NCBI RefSeq assembly: GCF_032854445.1
Contig: NC_088303.1
Location: forward strand, 36,899,501 to 36,963,500
Direction: 5' to 3'
Length of the DNA stretch: 64,000 bases
DNA from: Liolophura sinensis
Lineage: Eukaryota > Mollusca > Polyplacophora > Chitonida > Chitonidae
How positions within the stretch are numbered: the stretch's first letter is position 1; each line of letters starts with the position of its first letter. Position numbers and translations under genes: made by a program. The notes beneath the pieces were generated by a model, which did not search any database, was not told the origin of the DNA, and worked only from the letters and a program-made list of their open reading frames with translations. This document shows positions 46,781 through 56,308 of the stretch, one piece after another.

Positions 46781-47170
46781 GGGCATATGCTTATATATCC
46801 TTGTGCATATGCTTATATATCCTTGTGTATATGCTTATATATCCTTGTGTATATGTTTACATATCCTTGTGTATATGTTTATATATCCTTGTGTTTATAT
46901 ATCCTTGTGTATATGTTTATATATCCTTGTGTATATGCTTATATATCCTTGCGTATATATTTATATGTCCTTGTGTATATGTGTATATATCCTTGTGTAT
47001 ATGCTTATATCTCCTTGTGTATATTTTTATACATCCTTGTGTATATGCTTATATAACCTTGTTTATACGTTTATATATTCTTCTGTATATGTTTATATAT
47101 CCATGTGTATATGTTTATATATCCTTGTGTATATATTTGTATATCCTTGTGTATATGCTTATATATACCT
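46781..47170 (+). repeat. 22-bp minisatellite, about 17 units
   Basis: Units start GTATATGCTTATATATCC and end TTGT, 22 bp each, well conserved, with one shortened unit near 46890-46905. Because 22 is not divisible by 3 and the unit has no stop in any forward phase, all three + frames stay open and encode the same 22-residue hydrophobic repeat (I/Y/C/L-rich). The 138-, 125- and 89-codon frames here are products of this and not genes. Confidence 0.93.
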
Positions 47171-48880
47171 TATTTTAGTACATTGCAAGATGTAGAATGA
47201 CCAGCATTTTGCAGTCTGAATGTGCATTGAACAATTCTGGAATCTTGGTATAAGTAAATAATTTTAAATAAATTCTTTTTAAAAGTGTCACCGTCTGAAC
47301 ACTTGATTCAGATATAATATGATACAATATATTCTTGAAATAATTTCAATACCTAGGATAATAACCATGCTAAACAAGAGGCAGTGGCAATGCTGAATTT
47401 AAAAAACAAATGGAGAAATATTATTAACTTATTCACTGATTGTGATACCGAGATTCCAAAATGCTTGCAGACGAATCAACAATAATATATCTTCAAGGGT
47501 TTCTTGTGTGTTGAACCATTTGGCGTTGTGAGTGCATTACGCAGTCCAGAGTCTTGTGTACTACTCACCACTGAGTGTTAGACTTCTGTACTTGATATGC
47601 GATTGTGGCTTTTGTAATCTCAGAGCTAGGTGGCTGGGCCCATTCTCTACATCAGTGACGAACGGGCTGCAAATTAACTTTATCACGTCTACGCGCAGCC
47701 AATGTTAGACTGTCGAGAATATACAGTACAGTCCCTAATGGTGTTTTATGAAATGAGTTATTAAAATTACGGAGACTTACTTCCTAGTTAACCTGATTTC
47801 GTTTCGACCCTGCATTAATCATTATACAGTGAATGTAATAAGGTATAGATTCGGTCTTTCGGATTATGCGTGTGTAATATATGTACGTGTTGGAAAGCTT
47901 TCGGGCTCACTGATTTCGATAAGCTGGCGATTCTATTATCGTTTTACCCCTTCGAAAGAGATGTTGTTTAGCAGTAGTTCGTTACGGGAGTACCAATTTT
48001 TGTCTAATGTATACGGCAATATCGTATACCTCTGAGAATTTCGGTCGGGTTGTTACGCAGCATTATCATTTACAATGTAGATTAACCCGAATCTCAGGAG
48101 ATATTTGTCGAAGATTTTACATCGGCGTTTCAACTCGACGTACAGTGTTCGGTTTCTCATACCGTAGAACATGCATCATACCTTCCCCATTTTTTCCATG
48201 CCTCTAAGTGCACTATTGTAGGACTTTTGCACTTGTGTATTCACTTGTTATATATAACACTGGTTTAATTAAGAACCAATTTTAATTAAAACCGAAAGGC
48301 AAGAGGGTACATTACGGCAATGTTTATAAAACATTATAAAAGTATTAAATAAAATATATAAATGAAACAACGTAAGAATGAAATTTTAGGTTTTGATATG
48401 TTCTGGATGAACTTTTTGCTTTACCCTCTGCGAACTTTTATTTTGGCATCAAAACCAGATCAGTCTGGCTCGTCCGCTATATCCTGTACCACCCAGCACT
48501 GGCTCATAGAACATATACATATCTTTTCCACTCTTAATACAAAGTAACGTAGTGAAAAGTTTTTTAAACAAGGTTAACATTTACATAGATGGAACATGGA
48601 GAATGCCTTCAAACAAATCGATGTAAACGTCGAGAGTATATACATAATTTAGAGCATATGATAGAACTCACTTTTGTGCAGGCATCAGCATCTTTTTTCA
48701 GGATTCAGGTGTTTTTATGTGAATCTTCTGGTTCCTAAGCCTTAAGACCCAAAGGGGTCCATCAATAATGGGCGCGGAGAAACAAGGTTTACCGCTATTT
48801 TGGCCGTGATTCTGTCGTGTTATTGAACACAGTGATGCATAGTTAGATACCGGCCGACTCTTAGCGGATTGCGTCGTTAG
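47171..48880. other. No clear gene
   Basis: AT-rich. Frames at 47829-48035, 48007-48207 and 48362-48547 show no domain. The (GAAA)n-like run at 48896-48928 borders the next repeat. Confidence 0.4.
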
Positions 48881-48955
48881 TGTGTTCAGTAAAAATTTGA
48901 AAAAGAAAGAAAGAAAGAAAAAAAAAATGTCTGTACTGGTACACTCAGAACACAT

Positions 48956-48958
48956 GAA

Positions 48959-49030
<72 letters not shown>

Positions 49031-49057
49031 TTCAGGATATCGATTCAAGCATTCGGA

Positions 49058-49105
<48 letters not shown>

Positions 49106-49148
49106 AATATATATGTAGAAAACACACACACACACATATATATATATT

Positions 49149-49215
<67 letters not shown>

Positions 49216-49252
49216 CTTCGGAAGAAAACACACACACACACATATACATATT

Positions 49253-49332
<80 letters not shown>

Positions 49333-49412
49333 GGAAGAAAACACACACACATATATATGTATGTGTGTGTGTTTTCTTCCGAATGCTTGAATCGATAGCC
49401 TGAAGGCATACA
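48956..49412. repeat. Nested palindromes of (TA)n, (AC)n and (TG)n
   Basis: A 45-bp arm at 49026-49070 (ATGCCTTCAGGATATCGATT...) is the reverse complement of 49365-49409 with one mismatch. Between the arms, (AC)n-(AT)n-(TG)n blocks alternate with TTTCTTCGGAAGAAA-type nodes (near 49215 and 49329), each block being self-complementary. To the left, GAAGGCAT(AT)nATGCCTTC (48956-49033) is another inverted repeat around about 30 TA units. Many long frames ([18 protein letters not shown]) are microsatellite translations. Confidence 0.93.
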
Positions 49413-50214
49413 TATACGGTACATCATCCAATCAGTGGACAACATCTTCAAACGTTGATTTTAAATCCCATACAGTAAAAAGCCTACAAGCAATGCGATG
49501 TAGTGGGGGCCATCTCTCGAAGCCTAAATTTGTTAGATTACGTGAGGTGCCGATTAGGTGATTTTAAAAGAGCCATCATACACCATTACCTTTTATAGTA
49601 AGATAGTGCCCTATCTCCCAAATCTCATCTTTTCGAGTTTATGAACAGTCGCCAGTGCCCTACGGAGCATCTTTTCGCTTTGGCTGATATAAGGACATAA
49701 ACGTAATAAATGCAATCTTCCGTTTTACTTGAGACAAAATGTAATGCAAATGGTCTTTGCCAGATTGTAATTATCTTCCTTTGTACCTGAGTGAAAGCAA
49801 ACGTTAGAGAGAACTTAACAGCGGAGGTGGGGGTCAAAAGAAAATGGTGCATTTGAGATGATATTAGGTACATAGGCTGTGCAAGTCAACCAAACGTGTG
49901 ATATTACACGCCATGTTTTTACAGAAAGTGGGGATTTGTTGATATGGAGACCCAAGCGCGCGCTGTTTATTTTTCCACGCTCATGTTTGTAACATCCTCC
50001 TCTTCTTGGGAAGTGTGGTTTGTTATCCTTGTGCAAGCTGGCCAGACGATTCCAGGAAGCATTGGAGAAAAACCGGGGTCATATGTTTTGCGTTAATCTA
50101 CTTTCAACACACATGAGCGCAGTGATCTCATTTCCGGCCTATTTGGGTCCAGTACCTTTATTGTGTATCTTATTTTTTATACACTCCCGTCATTAGGCGG
50201 AACGTATATATAAT
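49413..50214. other. No recognisable feature
   Basis: Only short opposed frames (49625-49873 -, 49815-50036 -). Confidence 0.45.
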
Positions 50215-50690
50215 AGCGATTTTGTCCGTCGTCCGTCTGTCCGTCCGTATTCGTGCCCAAGCTATATCATCACGGAGAGTTTTAATGTTTGGTGGATACA
50301 AACATTTACAGATGATGATGTGTCGCTACTCACATTTGTTCATTTCCCCGGTTGTCATGATAACCACATTTTCCTTATATACTATATAAATAGATATGAT
50401 TTCGTGCCCTGGCTACAACTTCAACTGTTTTTGCACATAGGAGTTTTCATTTTTGGTGGATACATAGATACTCAGATCACGATATATCGCGACTCACATT
50501 TCTCCATTTTCGCTTTTGTCATGGTAACCAGATAGCCATTTTGCTTATATATACTATATAAGTAGAAATGTCTGGGCTGCACGTCCACCTGTTTTCCGCA
50601 TCAAGGTTTCATTCTTGATAGGCACATTTGCCCACTTGAGCGGTTGTCATGGTAACCTCATACCTATCATCAACACCCATGAAGATTCCC
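50215..50690 (+). repeat. Degenerate ~130-165-bp tandem repeat
   Basis: TTGTCATGATAACCAC, TTGTCATGGTAACCAG and TTGTCATGGTAACCTC recur at about 50354, 50517 and 50646. They are accompanied by TATACTATATAA (twice) and TTCATTTTTGGTGGATACAT-like phrases. A (GTCC)n run (GTCCGTCGTCCGTCTGTCCG) leads in. Confidence 0.75.
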
Positions 50691-51377
50691 CTTAGGGGTT
50701 AGACTCACCACGATGCCATTGGTATTCTTTTATACATATCAAACAAACGCATTTGTTGGTGGCGTATGTTGTGTTCACCTGAACCCTTGTTATCCGTCGG
50801 GAAGCCTCTGTTTTGATAACGTTTTATGAGATAAGGGCTATATACTGGAGTAAGTATCAACAATGAATCCGATTTATTAGGTCATTTTCATTGAATACCT
50901 GGTGCTTTTAATCCGCGATCCTAAATATCCGGGTGCGCTCTACTACTTTCCAGCGTTTCTGTCCGTAATGATTCAACTTGAACACTTGTTTGAGGAAGTC
51001 TGTCTTGGCTTGTGAGGTACGATTGTGCTTACCTTGTCGCATGATTTTCATTATTACGCGACACCAACTGTAGTGTGGGTAACACGCCTATAAGTGTCTA
51101 AACACAACTGTGTTTCACTTATAGATTTACAATACATACCAGGTATGTATCACAAATAGCACATGACCAGCATATTTCTTGTTTTATATTCAAGGCAAAT
51201 TTCATATACTTGCGAACCTTTTTCAAATTTGCTTTGTTAATGCTGTTAATGAATTTCTTCAAGCAATATTTCAGTGTTTGCCTTTAATCTTCATGTCGAC
51301 ACAGACCATGTTGCAAAAAGAAACCACTGGCAATTGGGCTGTACCAATATATCGTTGAAATATGACGAGGACCTTTT
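50691..51377. other. No recognisable feature
   Basis: AT-rich sequence with no plausible exon. Confidence 0.45.
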
Positions 51378-51675
51378 CGGTGGCCTGATGGTTAGAACGT
51401 TCGGATTCGGGAGACCCGGGATCAAACCCGGGACATTTCATACCAAACACTTCAAAATTGTCTCTGCCTCGTTCAACACTGAGAGGTTAGATCATGGAAT
51501 CAGGACTAGTTGGCCCGGTGTCAGTATGACGTGGCTGTGTGGGGTGTGATATCTGGTGTCTTCGTCATGACACTTCACTGAAGGCAGCACATTAGCGGCA
51601 TGGACTCAATAGGCCATATTATTTGTGCGCGCACCTGAAAAATTGTTAAGTACCACGTTAAACCTCAAGCACACA
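51378..51675 (+). mobile_element. SINE family 3, near full length
   Basis: The tRNA-like head is excellent: CGGTGGCCTGATGGTTAGAA (A box) then GACCCGGGATCAAACCCGGG, which contains the palindromic T-arm-like stem CCCGGGATCAAACCCGGG. The middle has AACACTGAGAGGTTAGATCA, GGTGTCAGTATGACGTGGCT, GGTGTCTTCGTCATGACACT and GCGGCATGGACTCAATAGGC. The tail is TGAAAAATTGTTAAGTACCA with CGTTAAACCTCAAGCACAC. Confidence 0.88.
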
Positions 51676-52198
51676 CGCATACAATGCGGTGTGTGTATTT
51701 GTTCTCAAATCACATAAAATGAATACATTGTGACGCCCAAGTGTATCATGGACACATTGTTTTCCTGCATCATGCATTCGAGGGCCACAAGCTAGTAAAT
51801 CTAATTTATATATCTCGACAGGATTGAGTATGGCGTTAAATAACAATCCAATCGAAATCAAAACTGTAGACCAGAAGGCTGTGTTCTCGATGTGAAGACA
51901 AACAGAAACATCTCCAGCTAGCGCTAAAACCCTTGTCCAAATGACCATTACGTTGTAAGCGCACATGAGCAAGGTCTCCTTGACCGGTGAAGGTGCGTGC
52001 CCTGTGTTTGTTTTCTCGTGCCATGATGTGAATGCCTCTTTGTACTCAAGTGCGTCACAGACCGGGTTTCTTTCCCAGTGTTGCCCTGTGAAGGTTTAAA
52101 GCGAGGTTTAAATCTAATGCTCATTGTCTCACAATCTACCTAAACGAGATATTCTGATATATAGTCCTAACAGAGAAATATGTTTGGACTTTTTTGTA
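51676..52198. other. No recognisable feature
   Basis: Frames on the minus strand at 51658-51972 and 51836-52024 lack domains. Confidence 0.4.
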
Positions 52199-52268
52199 TG
52201 CTTAGGGTTTTACGTCGTATTCTTAACAATTTTTCAGTCATATGACGACGAGAGAAGCACTGAGTTCT
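52199..52268 (-). mobile_element. SINE family 1/3 tail fragment
   Basis: The reverse complement reads TCGTCATATGACTGAAAAAT, TGTTAAGAATACGACGTAAA, ACCCTAAGC, the shared tail of families 1 and 3. Confidence 0.8.
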
Positions 52269-53099
52269 ATAACAAAATAACATCTGCTCCCCACTACACT
52301 CGTCTGCTCCCTTGAGAGGTGTGAAATGCCTGAGGCATAGTGCTAAATGTGCACTTAAAGTTTGGGACGCGAGCCCCTTTGCATTAAGAGGCAAAGCCCA
52401 GGTGTATTTAACGGTTTGCAATCCAATAAGTGTTAGGGTGAGGTTTGATACATTAAACCTTGCATTAAGGGTGTGATGTGTACTGGCGTCAATGAAGCTG
52501 GCTACTTACTGTAAAAACTCAGACCTTTTCTGAACAGAAAATTTGAGAAAGATATTCGGTTATCTCAGTCCCCTCACAGTGTTCTAAAGATGGAGTGTTT
52601 CGTGTCTATCCGTGGCTGTCCATGTTCACCAGTCGATGCACTGCTGATGTGGGCAGTTTATGTAATGTCCGCCATTTTATAGAAATTATCTCTGTAAAAT
52701 CACAAAAGTGAGCTTACTAAATGTTTGCCCGATTTTCCTTGTCTATCTCGGGTTTAATCCTGAAATGACCTCCGTACCTGTGTCATGTTTTCCCATTTAC
52801 ATTAATACAGTTTCAATCCACGAAAAATGTCTGTGAAGTGCATTGATGACGAAATGTAGATCAGTCTACATGGCTTTCCCCATGGTTCCGATTTGTAGCT
52901 CAAGCTTGAAGCATTAGTACCAAATCGTCAGTAAATCGTTGTATGATCATTAGGGTTTGTCCACATGTTGCAGTTTGTATGATGCGAGTCTGTGGTATTT
53001 GTGACCAAATCATTTATTACCGATCTGATTACGTCACTTGAACCTGAAGAAATAGTCGCCAACAACTGAACACGTACGTGTAATGGGTTATCAACAGCA
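52269..53099. other. No recognisable feature
   Basis: AT-rich single-copy sequence. Confidence 0.45.
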
Positions 53100-53225
53100 C
53101 ATTTTCCTATTGTTCCTATTATTCCTGTTATATTCTATGTTATATTATTATATTCTAATTAATTAATTATATTATATTTTATTCTAATATATTCTATATT
53201 CTGTTATATTCTATTATATATATGA
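53100..53225 (+). repeat. TATTC/TATAT low-complexity tract
   Basis: Imperfect repeats of TTATATTCTA and TTCCTATTATTCC, almost pure A/T. Confidence 0.8.
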
Positions 53226-53267
53226 CATTCACTAATCTGCCACGATGTCGGGTTAGACAAGATAATA

Positions 53268-53370
53268 TGTGAAAAGAGTGACTGGCTAAGACAGTCTAAA
53301 AGGGTCATGGCGGCTAAGGCGGTGTGAAAAAAAAAGAGTGGCTAACCCGCTGAAAAGGATGACTGACTAT
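53268..53370 (+). repeat. Degenerate ~30-bp tandem repeat
   Basis: GAAAAGAGTGACTGGCTAAG, TAAAAGGGTCATGGCGGCTA, AAAAGAGTGGCTAACCCGCT and GAAAAGGATGACTGACTATA are about four diverged units. Confidence 0.6.
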
Positions 53371-53767
53371 AATGCTGTTATATCAAGGAAAATGGAAATG
53401 ATCGTAATGAGCCATACTTGCACATTTGTATCCACCGTAATGTTTTTCACATCACCAGACCAACGTATTTACCAGCCACTATAAGTTCGTGGGTTTGTTT
53501 GTCCATTAGTAGCTGCTGAAGGTCACAATACCCACAGGACATGCGATTAATGGGACACATGAAGTGAACAATTGTCGAGGGTCTTAGACGGTGACTTCGT
53601 ACTCTTTTATTTGCTCATGGTCAACCTAATGCGTGAGGAACATCGTACCGCATCTTGCTGGTCACTGGGCAAATCTCCTGGTATGTGGCTGTAATCGAGG
53701 AGCGGGGAGTTTGATTGAAACACACGGCCTCATTGGCCATGGGCTAGTGGTTTGAGCACGAACATTC
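53371..53767. other. No recognisable feature
   Basis: A weak tRNA-like phrase (GGCCATGGGCTAGTGGTTTG) lies near 53735, immediately before the 128-bp repeat. Confidence 0.35.
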
Positions 53768-54049
53768 AAAAATGCATATTTCTTCTGCTTCTACATGGTT
53801 AGGTACGCATCAAGATTAATGACTGGCAAAAACTGCTTAGAAATATTTAGAAATCTACATGTCTTGTAATATATTCCATTACTTTTAATGTCAGAAAAAA
53901 TGCATATTTCTTCTGCTTCTACATGGTAAGGTACGCATCAAGATTACTGATTGACAAACACTGCTTAGAAATATTTAGAAATCTACATGTCTTGTAATAT
54001 ATTCCATTGCATTTAATGTCAGAAAAATGCATATTTCTTATTGCACTGG
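53768..54049 (+). repeat. 128-bp tandem repeat, 2.1 copies
   Basis: AAAAATGCATATTTCTTCTG begins units at 53768 and 53896, and a third copy is cut off after about 20 bases at 54023. The period is 127-128 bp with few mismatches. The array runs into a SINE tail. Confidence 0.93.
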
Positions 54050-54093
54050 CAATTGTTAACTACGACGTTAAACCCTAAACACTCATACTCTAT
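54050..54093 (+). mobile_element. SINE family 1-type tail fragment
   Basis: CAATTGTTAACTACGACGTT, AAACCCTAAACACTCATAC is the shared SINE tail, directly joined to the 128-bp array. Confidence 0.75.
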
Positions 54094-54540
54094 CTCTTAT
54101 TATGGTATTACCATATAACGGGAAGGAATTCTCTGCTTCTGTAGAACCACATCCAGTCTTTCCATGGCTGTCTTTACATTTTCTTGGGTCAGAAATTCTT
54201 GTGTGGGCGGCCTTGCGCTTGTCAACAATTCTTCTTAGTCCTTTGCAGGAGTGCACTTACAGTGGTGGGAGCTACTATAGCAGGAATAATTAGACGTGAT
54301 CCGAGGCAATGCGTTCCTTAGTGTCGAAACTAAGCTTATGGAGTTAGCTTAGTACGAATTAGAAGAAGTGTTCTAACTGCGTTTTTCTTGTAATAATATG
54401 GACGTTCAACATGTCAATGTGTAGAGCTAAGGTTGTTATGTGTCACTGGCTAGAGACAATTGTGGTGACTTATTTTGACTGATTTTACAGGCAGGTGAAT
54501 ATAGGTGACTCCCTAACAGAAACAGACTATTTTGTGGGCA
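54094..54540. other. No recognisable feature
   Basis: Phrases such as CTAAGCTTATGGAGTTAGCT (54330) and TCTAACTGCGTTTTTCTTG (54371) are loosely repeated at 57040-57110 (CCGAGCTTATGGACTTTTAA, TCTAACTTCATTTTCTTTGC). Both are followed by a GTGTAGA..GTTGTTA segment, so 54320-54535 and 57035-57250 share an old dispersed repeat. Confidence 0.55.
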
Positions 54541-54549
54541 TCACGTATA

Positions 54550-54770
54550 TTGGCCTCCGTGGCCGAGGTAGTTAGCGTGCCAGCGGGACGCGATGACCCA
54601 GAAGCCGTTGACCAGTACTTTCGCTGTGAACTCTCCGACCGTATGTGAGCCAGCAACCTGTCGGTGGTTTACTCCCCACGTATAAGTGAAATATTCTGGA
54701 GTACGGCGTAAAACACCAGTCAAATAAATAAATAATTAAATAAATAGATAAATAAATAAATAAAGAAATC
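54550..54770 (+). mobile_element. SINE family 2 with TSD
   Basis: Starts TGGCCTCCGTGGCCGAGGTA, then CGCGATGACCCAGAAGCCG, GCTGTGAACTCTCCGACCGT, CAGCAACCTGTCGGTGG, CACGTATAAGTGAAATATTC, GGAGTACGGCGTAAAACACC and a long AAATAAATAAAT tail. A 9-bp target-site duplication TCACGTATA lies at 54541-54549 and 54771-54779. The centre is shorter than in the 62-kb copy. Confidence 0.9.
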
Positions 54771-54779
54771 TCACGTATA

Positions 54780-55542
54780 AACCACTGAGAGATTTGTGGA
54801 ATTGAATCCAAGTGGCTTAACGATTATAGTCTAATGACTAGCACAGACTAGTAAAAGAAGCTGTGTTGCCGCAGATCAGTTTGTTGTCCACTGTCGAAGT
54901 ATTTCGCAGGGAGCTTTTGGCTGACTATAAGCGTGAAAACCTTATGTTGTGTGCATACATACCTACTATTTTCAGTTCCTCTTGTAGTAGTTTTTCAGTC
55001 TTTTTTTCTGAAATGAATGAAAAAATGGGCTATTCAGTTTCAATGCTGTAAAGGTGCGCGGCGTGTGACATCAAATGACAAATAACTTTTTATATTGTTC
55101 TCACAATATCGCTTTGCTTAATTTCCACCTGAGGGAACCATGGTGTATAACGACACAAATCGCCTGGGCGCAAAACCAAAGGTAGTTAGCTCGCTAATGA
55201 CATTTAACGTTTCACTTATCTCCCAGCAACGAACTAATTTACCGCTTCGTAAGCTAACATCACATGTTTATCGAGTTATTTTCACAGAATAGCATCTTGT
55301 TGTATAAAAGTGCCCAGTTGTAACACTCTGTACTCGAAGACTAATAGCTTGTCCGATCCGCCTGCTTCCCCCCCCCTCCCCCACTCTTACCATTCCATGG
55401 GTTGTATCCATTATGGGGATCGGTAGAAGGAGGTTGAAATCTTCTGAAACAAATATACTACATGTTTTTATCCGAAAATAGAGAAAACGATTTTAAATAA
55501 TGTCAGTGTTTGTATCAGTTTACCTATAACGCAAAGTGGATC
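54780..55542. other. No clear gene
   Basis: A TATA-like TTGTATAAAAGTGCCCAG lies at about 55279-55296 with no recognisable transcript after it. A C-rich run lies at 55368-55382. Confidence 0.4.
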
Positions 55543-55690
55543 TGATATAGTAAGGCGGAATTCGGGCCCCAGTGCAACGAACTGTACACCTCGTAAAGCG
55601 AAACTGACGGTATCTTGTGAAGAACGCTAGCTGTTGGCACCTTCGAAAGTCCACTTCTTTTTTTCAGTTCTAATTTTCTGATTTACTCAT
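55543..55690 (-). mobile_element. MITE right-end fragment (family of 45986-46554)
   Basis: ATATAGTAAGGCGGAATTCG, GGCCCCAGTGCAACGAACTG, AGCGAAACTGACGGTATC and CCACTTCTTTTTTTCAGTTC match the inverted right ends of 18533-18883 and 46195-46554. Confidence 0.75.
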
Positions 55691-55755
55691 CTTTTCCTCT
55701 TTCATGTATGTGTGTATATATGCATATATGTATGTAGGCTCTGCGTTGTATGCAT

Positions 55756-55806
55756 ACTTGGGTCTTACGTCGTACTTAACAGTTTTCTCACTATATGACA
55801 TGCGTC
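55756..55806 (-). mobile_element. SINE tail fragment
   Basis: The reverse complement of TCTTACGTCGTACTTAACAG, TTTTCTCACTATATGACATG is the shared SINE tail. It is orientated head-to-head with the next SINE. Confidence 0.6.
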
Positions 55807-55828
55807 TAACTTAAAGCCCAAAACACCG

Positions 55829-56158
55829 ACCACGATAGCACAGTTGAGCGTCCCGCTTCGGGAGCAGTACATCCAGGGTCAACCCTGAGTCGGGTCACAC
55901 CTAAAACCTTTAAAAAGGAAGTTGTAACTTGGCGTTCAGCATTAAGAGGATAGTGCAACGACTAGTTGACCCGTATCAGTATAATGGTCCGGGCGGGACG
56001 GCTTACTTGTCGTTTCAGTGAAGCAGCGCTAAATAAAAGAGCGGTGGAAATCGGTCCTGCATTAAGGAAGGCACATTGCATGCACTCTAAGGCCTCCTTC
56101 GTCGTCCTGTGACTGAAAACTTGTTAAGTACCACATCAAACCTCAAGTACTCACTCTC
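55829..56158 (+). mobile_element. SINE family 1, near full length
   Basis: Head CACGATAGCACAGTTGAGCG (A box, with a few bases lost) and CTGAGTCGGGTCACACC (B box). Body AAAAAGGAAGTTGTAACTTG, ATAGTGCAACGACTAGTTGA and GCGCTAAATAAAAGAGCGGT. Tail TGACTGAAAACTTGTTAAGT with AAACCTCAAGTACTCACT. No clear target-site duplication. Confidence 0.9.
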
Positions 56159-56263
56159 TAAAGCTCCAAATATGCATTCAAGCGTACACTAGCCACACTG
56201 AAGTATCTTTGTCTATATTTGACACTGTAGAACGGGATCAATAACTGTACCACAAATATAACT

Positions 56264-56308
56264 TTCTTCAGCACGGCCTTGAACACCAATCAAATAAATA
56301 AATAAATA
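56264..56308 (+). mobile_element. SINE family 2 tail fragment
   Basis: TTCAGCACGGCCTTGAACAC, CAATCAAATAAATAAATAAA is the family 2 3' end. Confidence 0.65.

Noticed and set aside
46779-47195. A 138-codon hydrophobic 'membrane protein'
   Set aside because: Produced by the 22-bp minisatellite, which is open in all three forward frames.
49032-49451. Long frames encoding [12 protein letters not shown] and CVCVCV repeats on both strands
   Set aside because: They are translations of (AC)n, (TA)n and (TG)n microsatellites and carry no gene signal.
55279-55296. TATA box promoter (TTGTATAAAAGTGCCC)
   Set aside because: No initiator, transcript or ORF is recognisable downstream. A single TATA-like match in AT-rich DNA is expected by chance.
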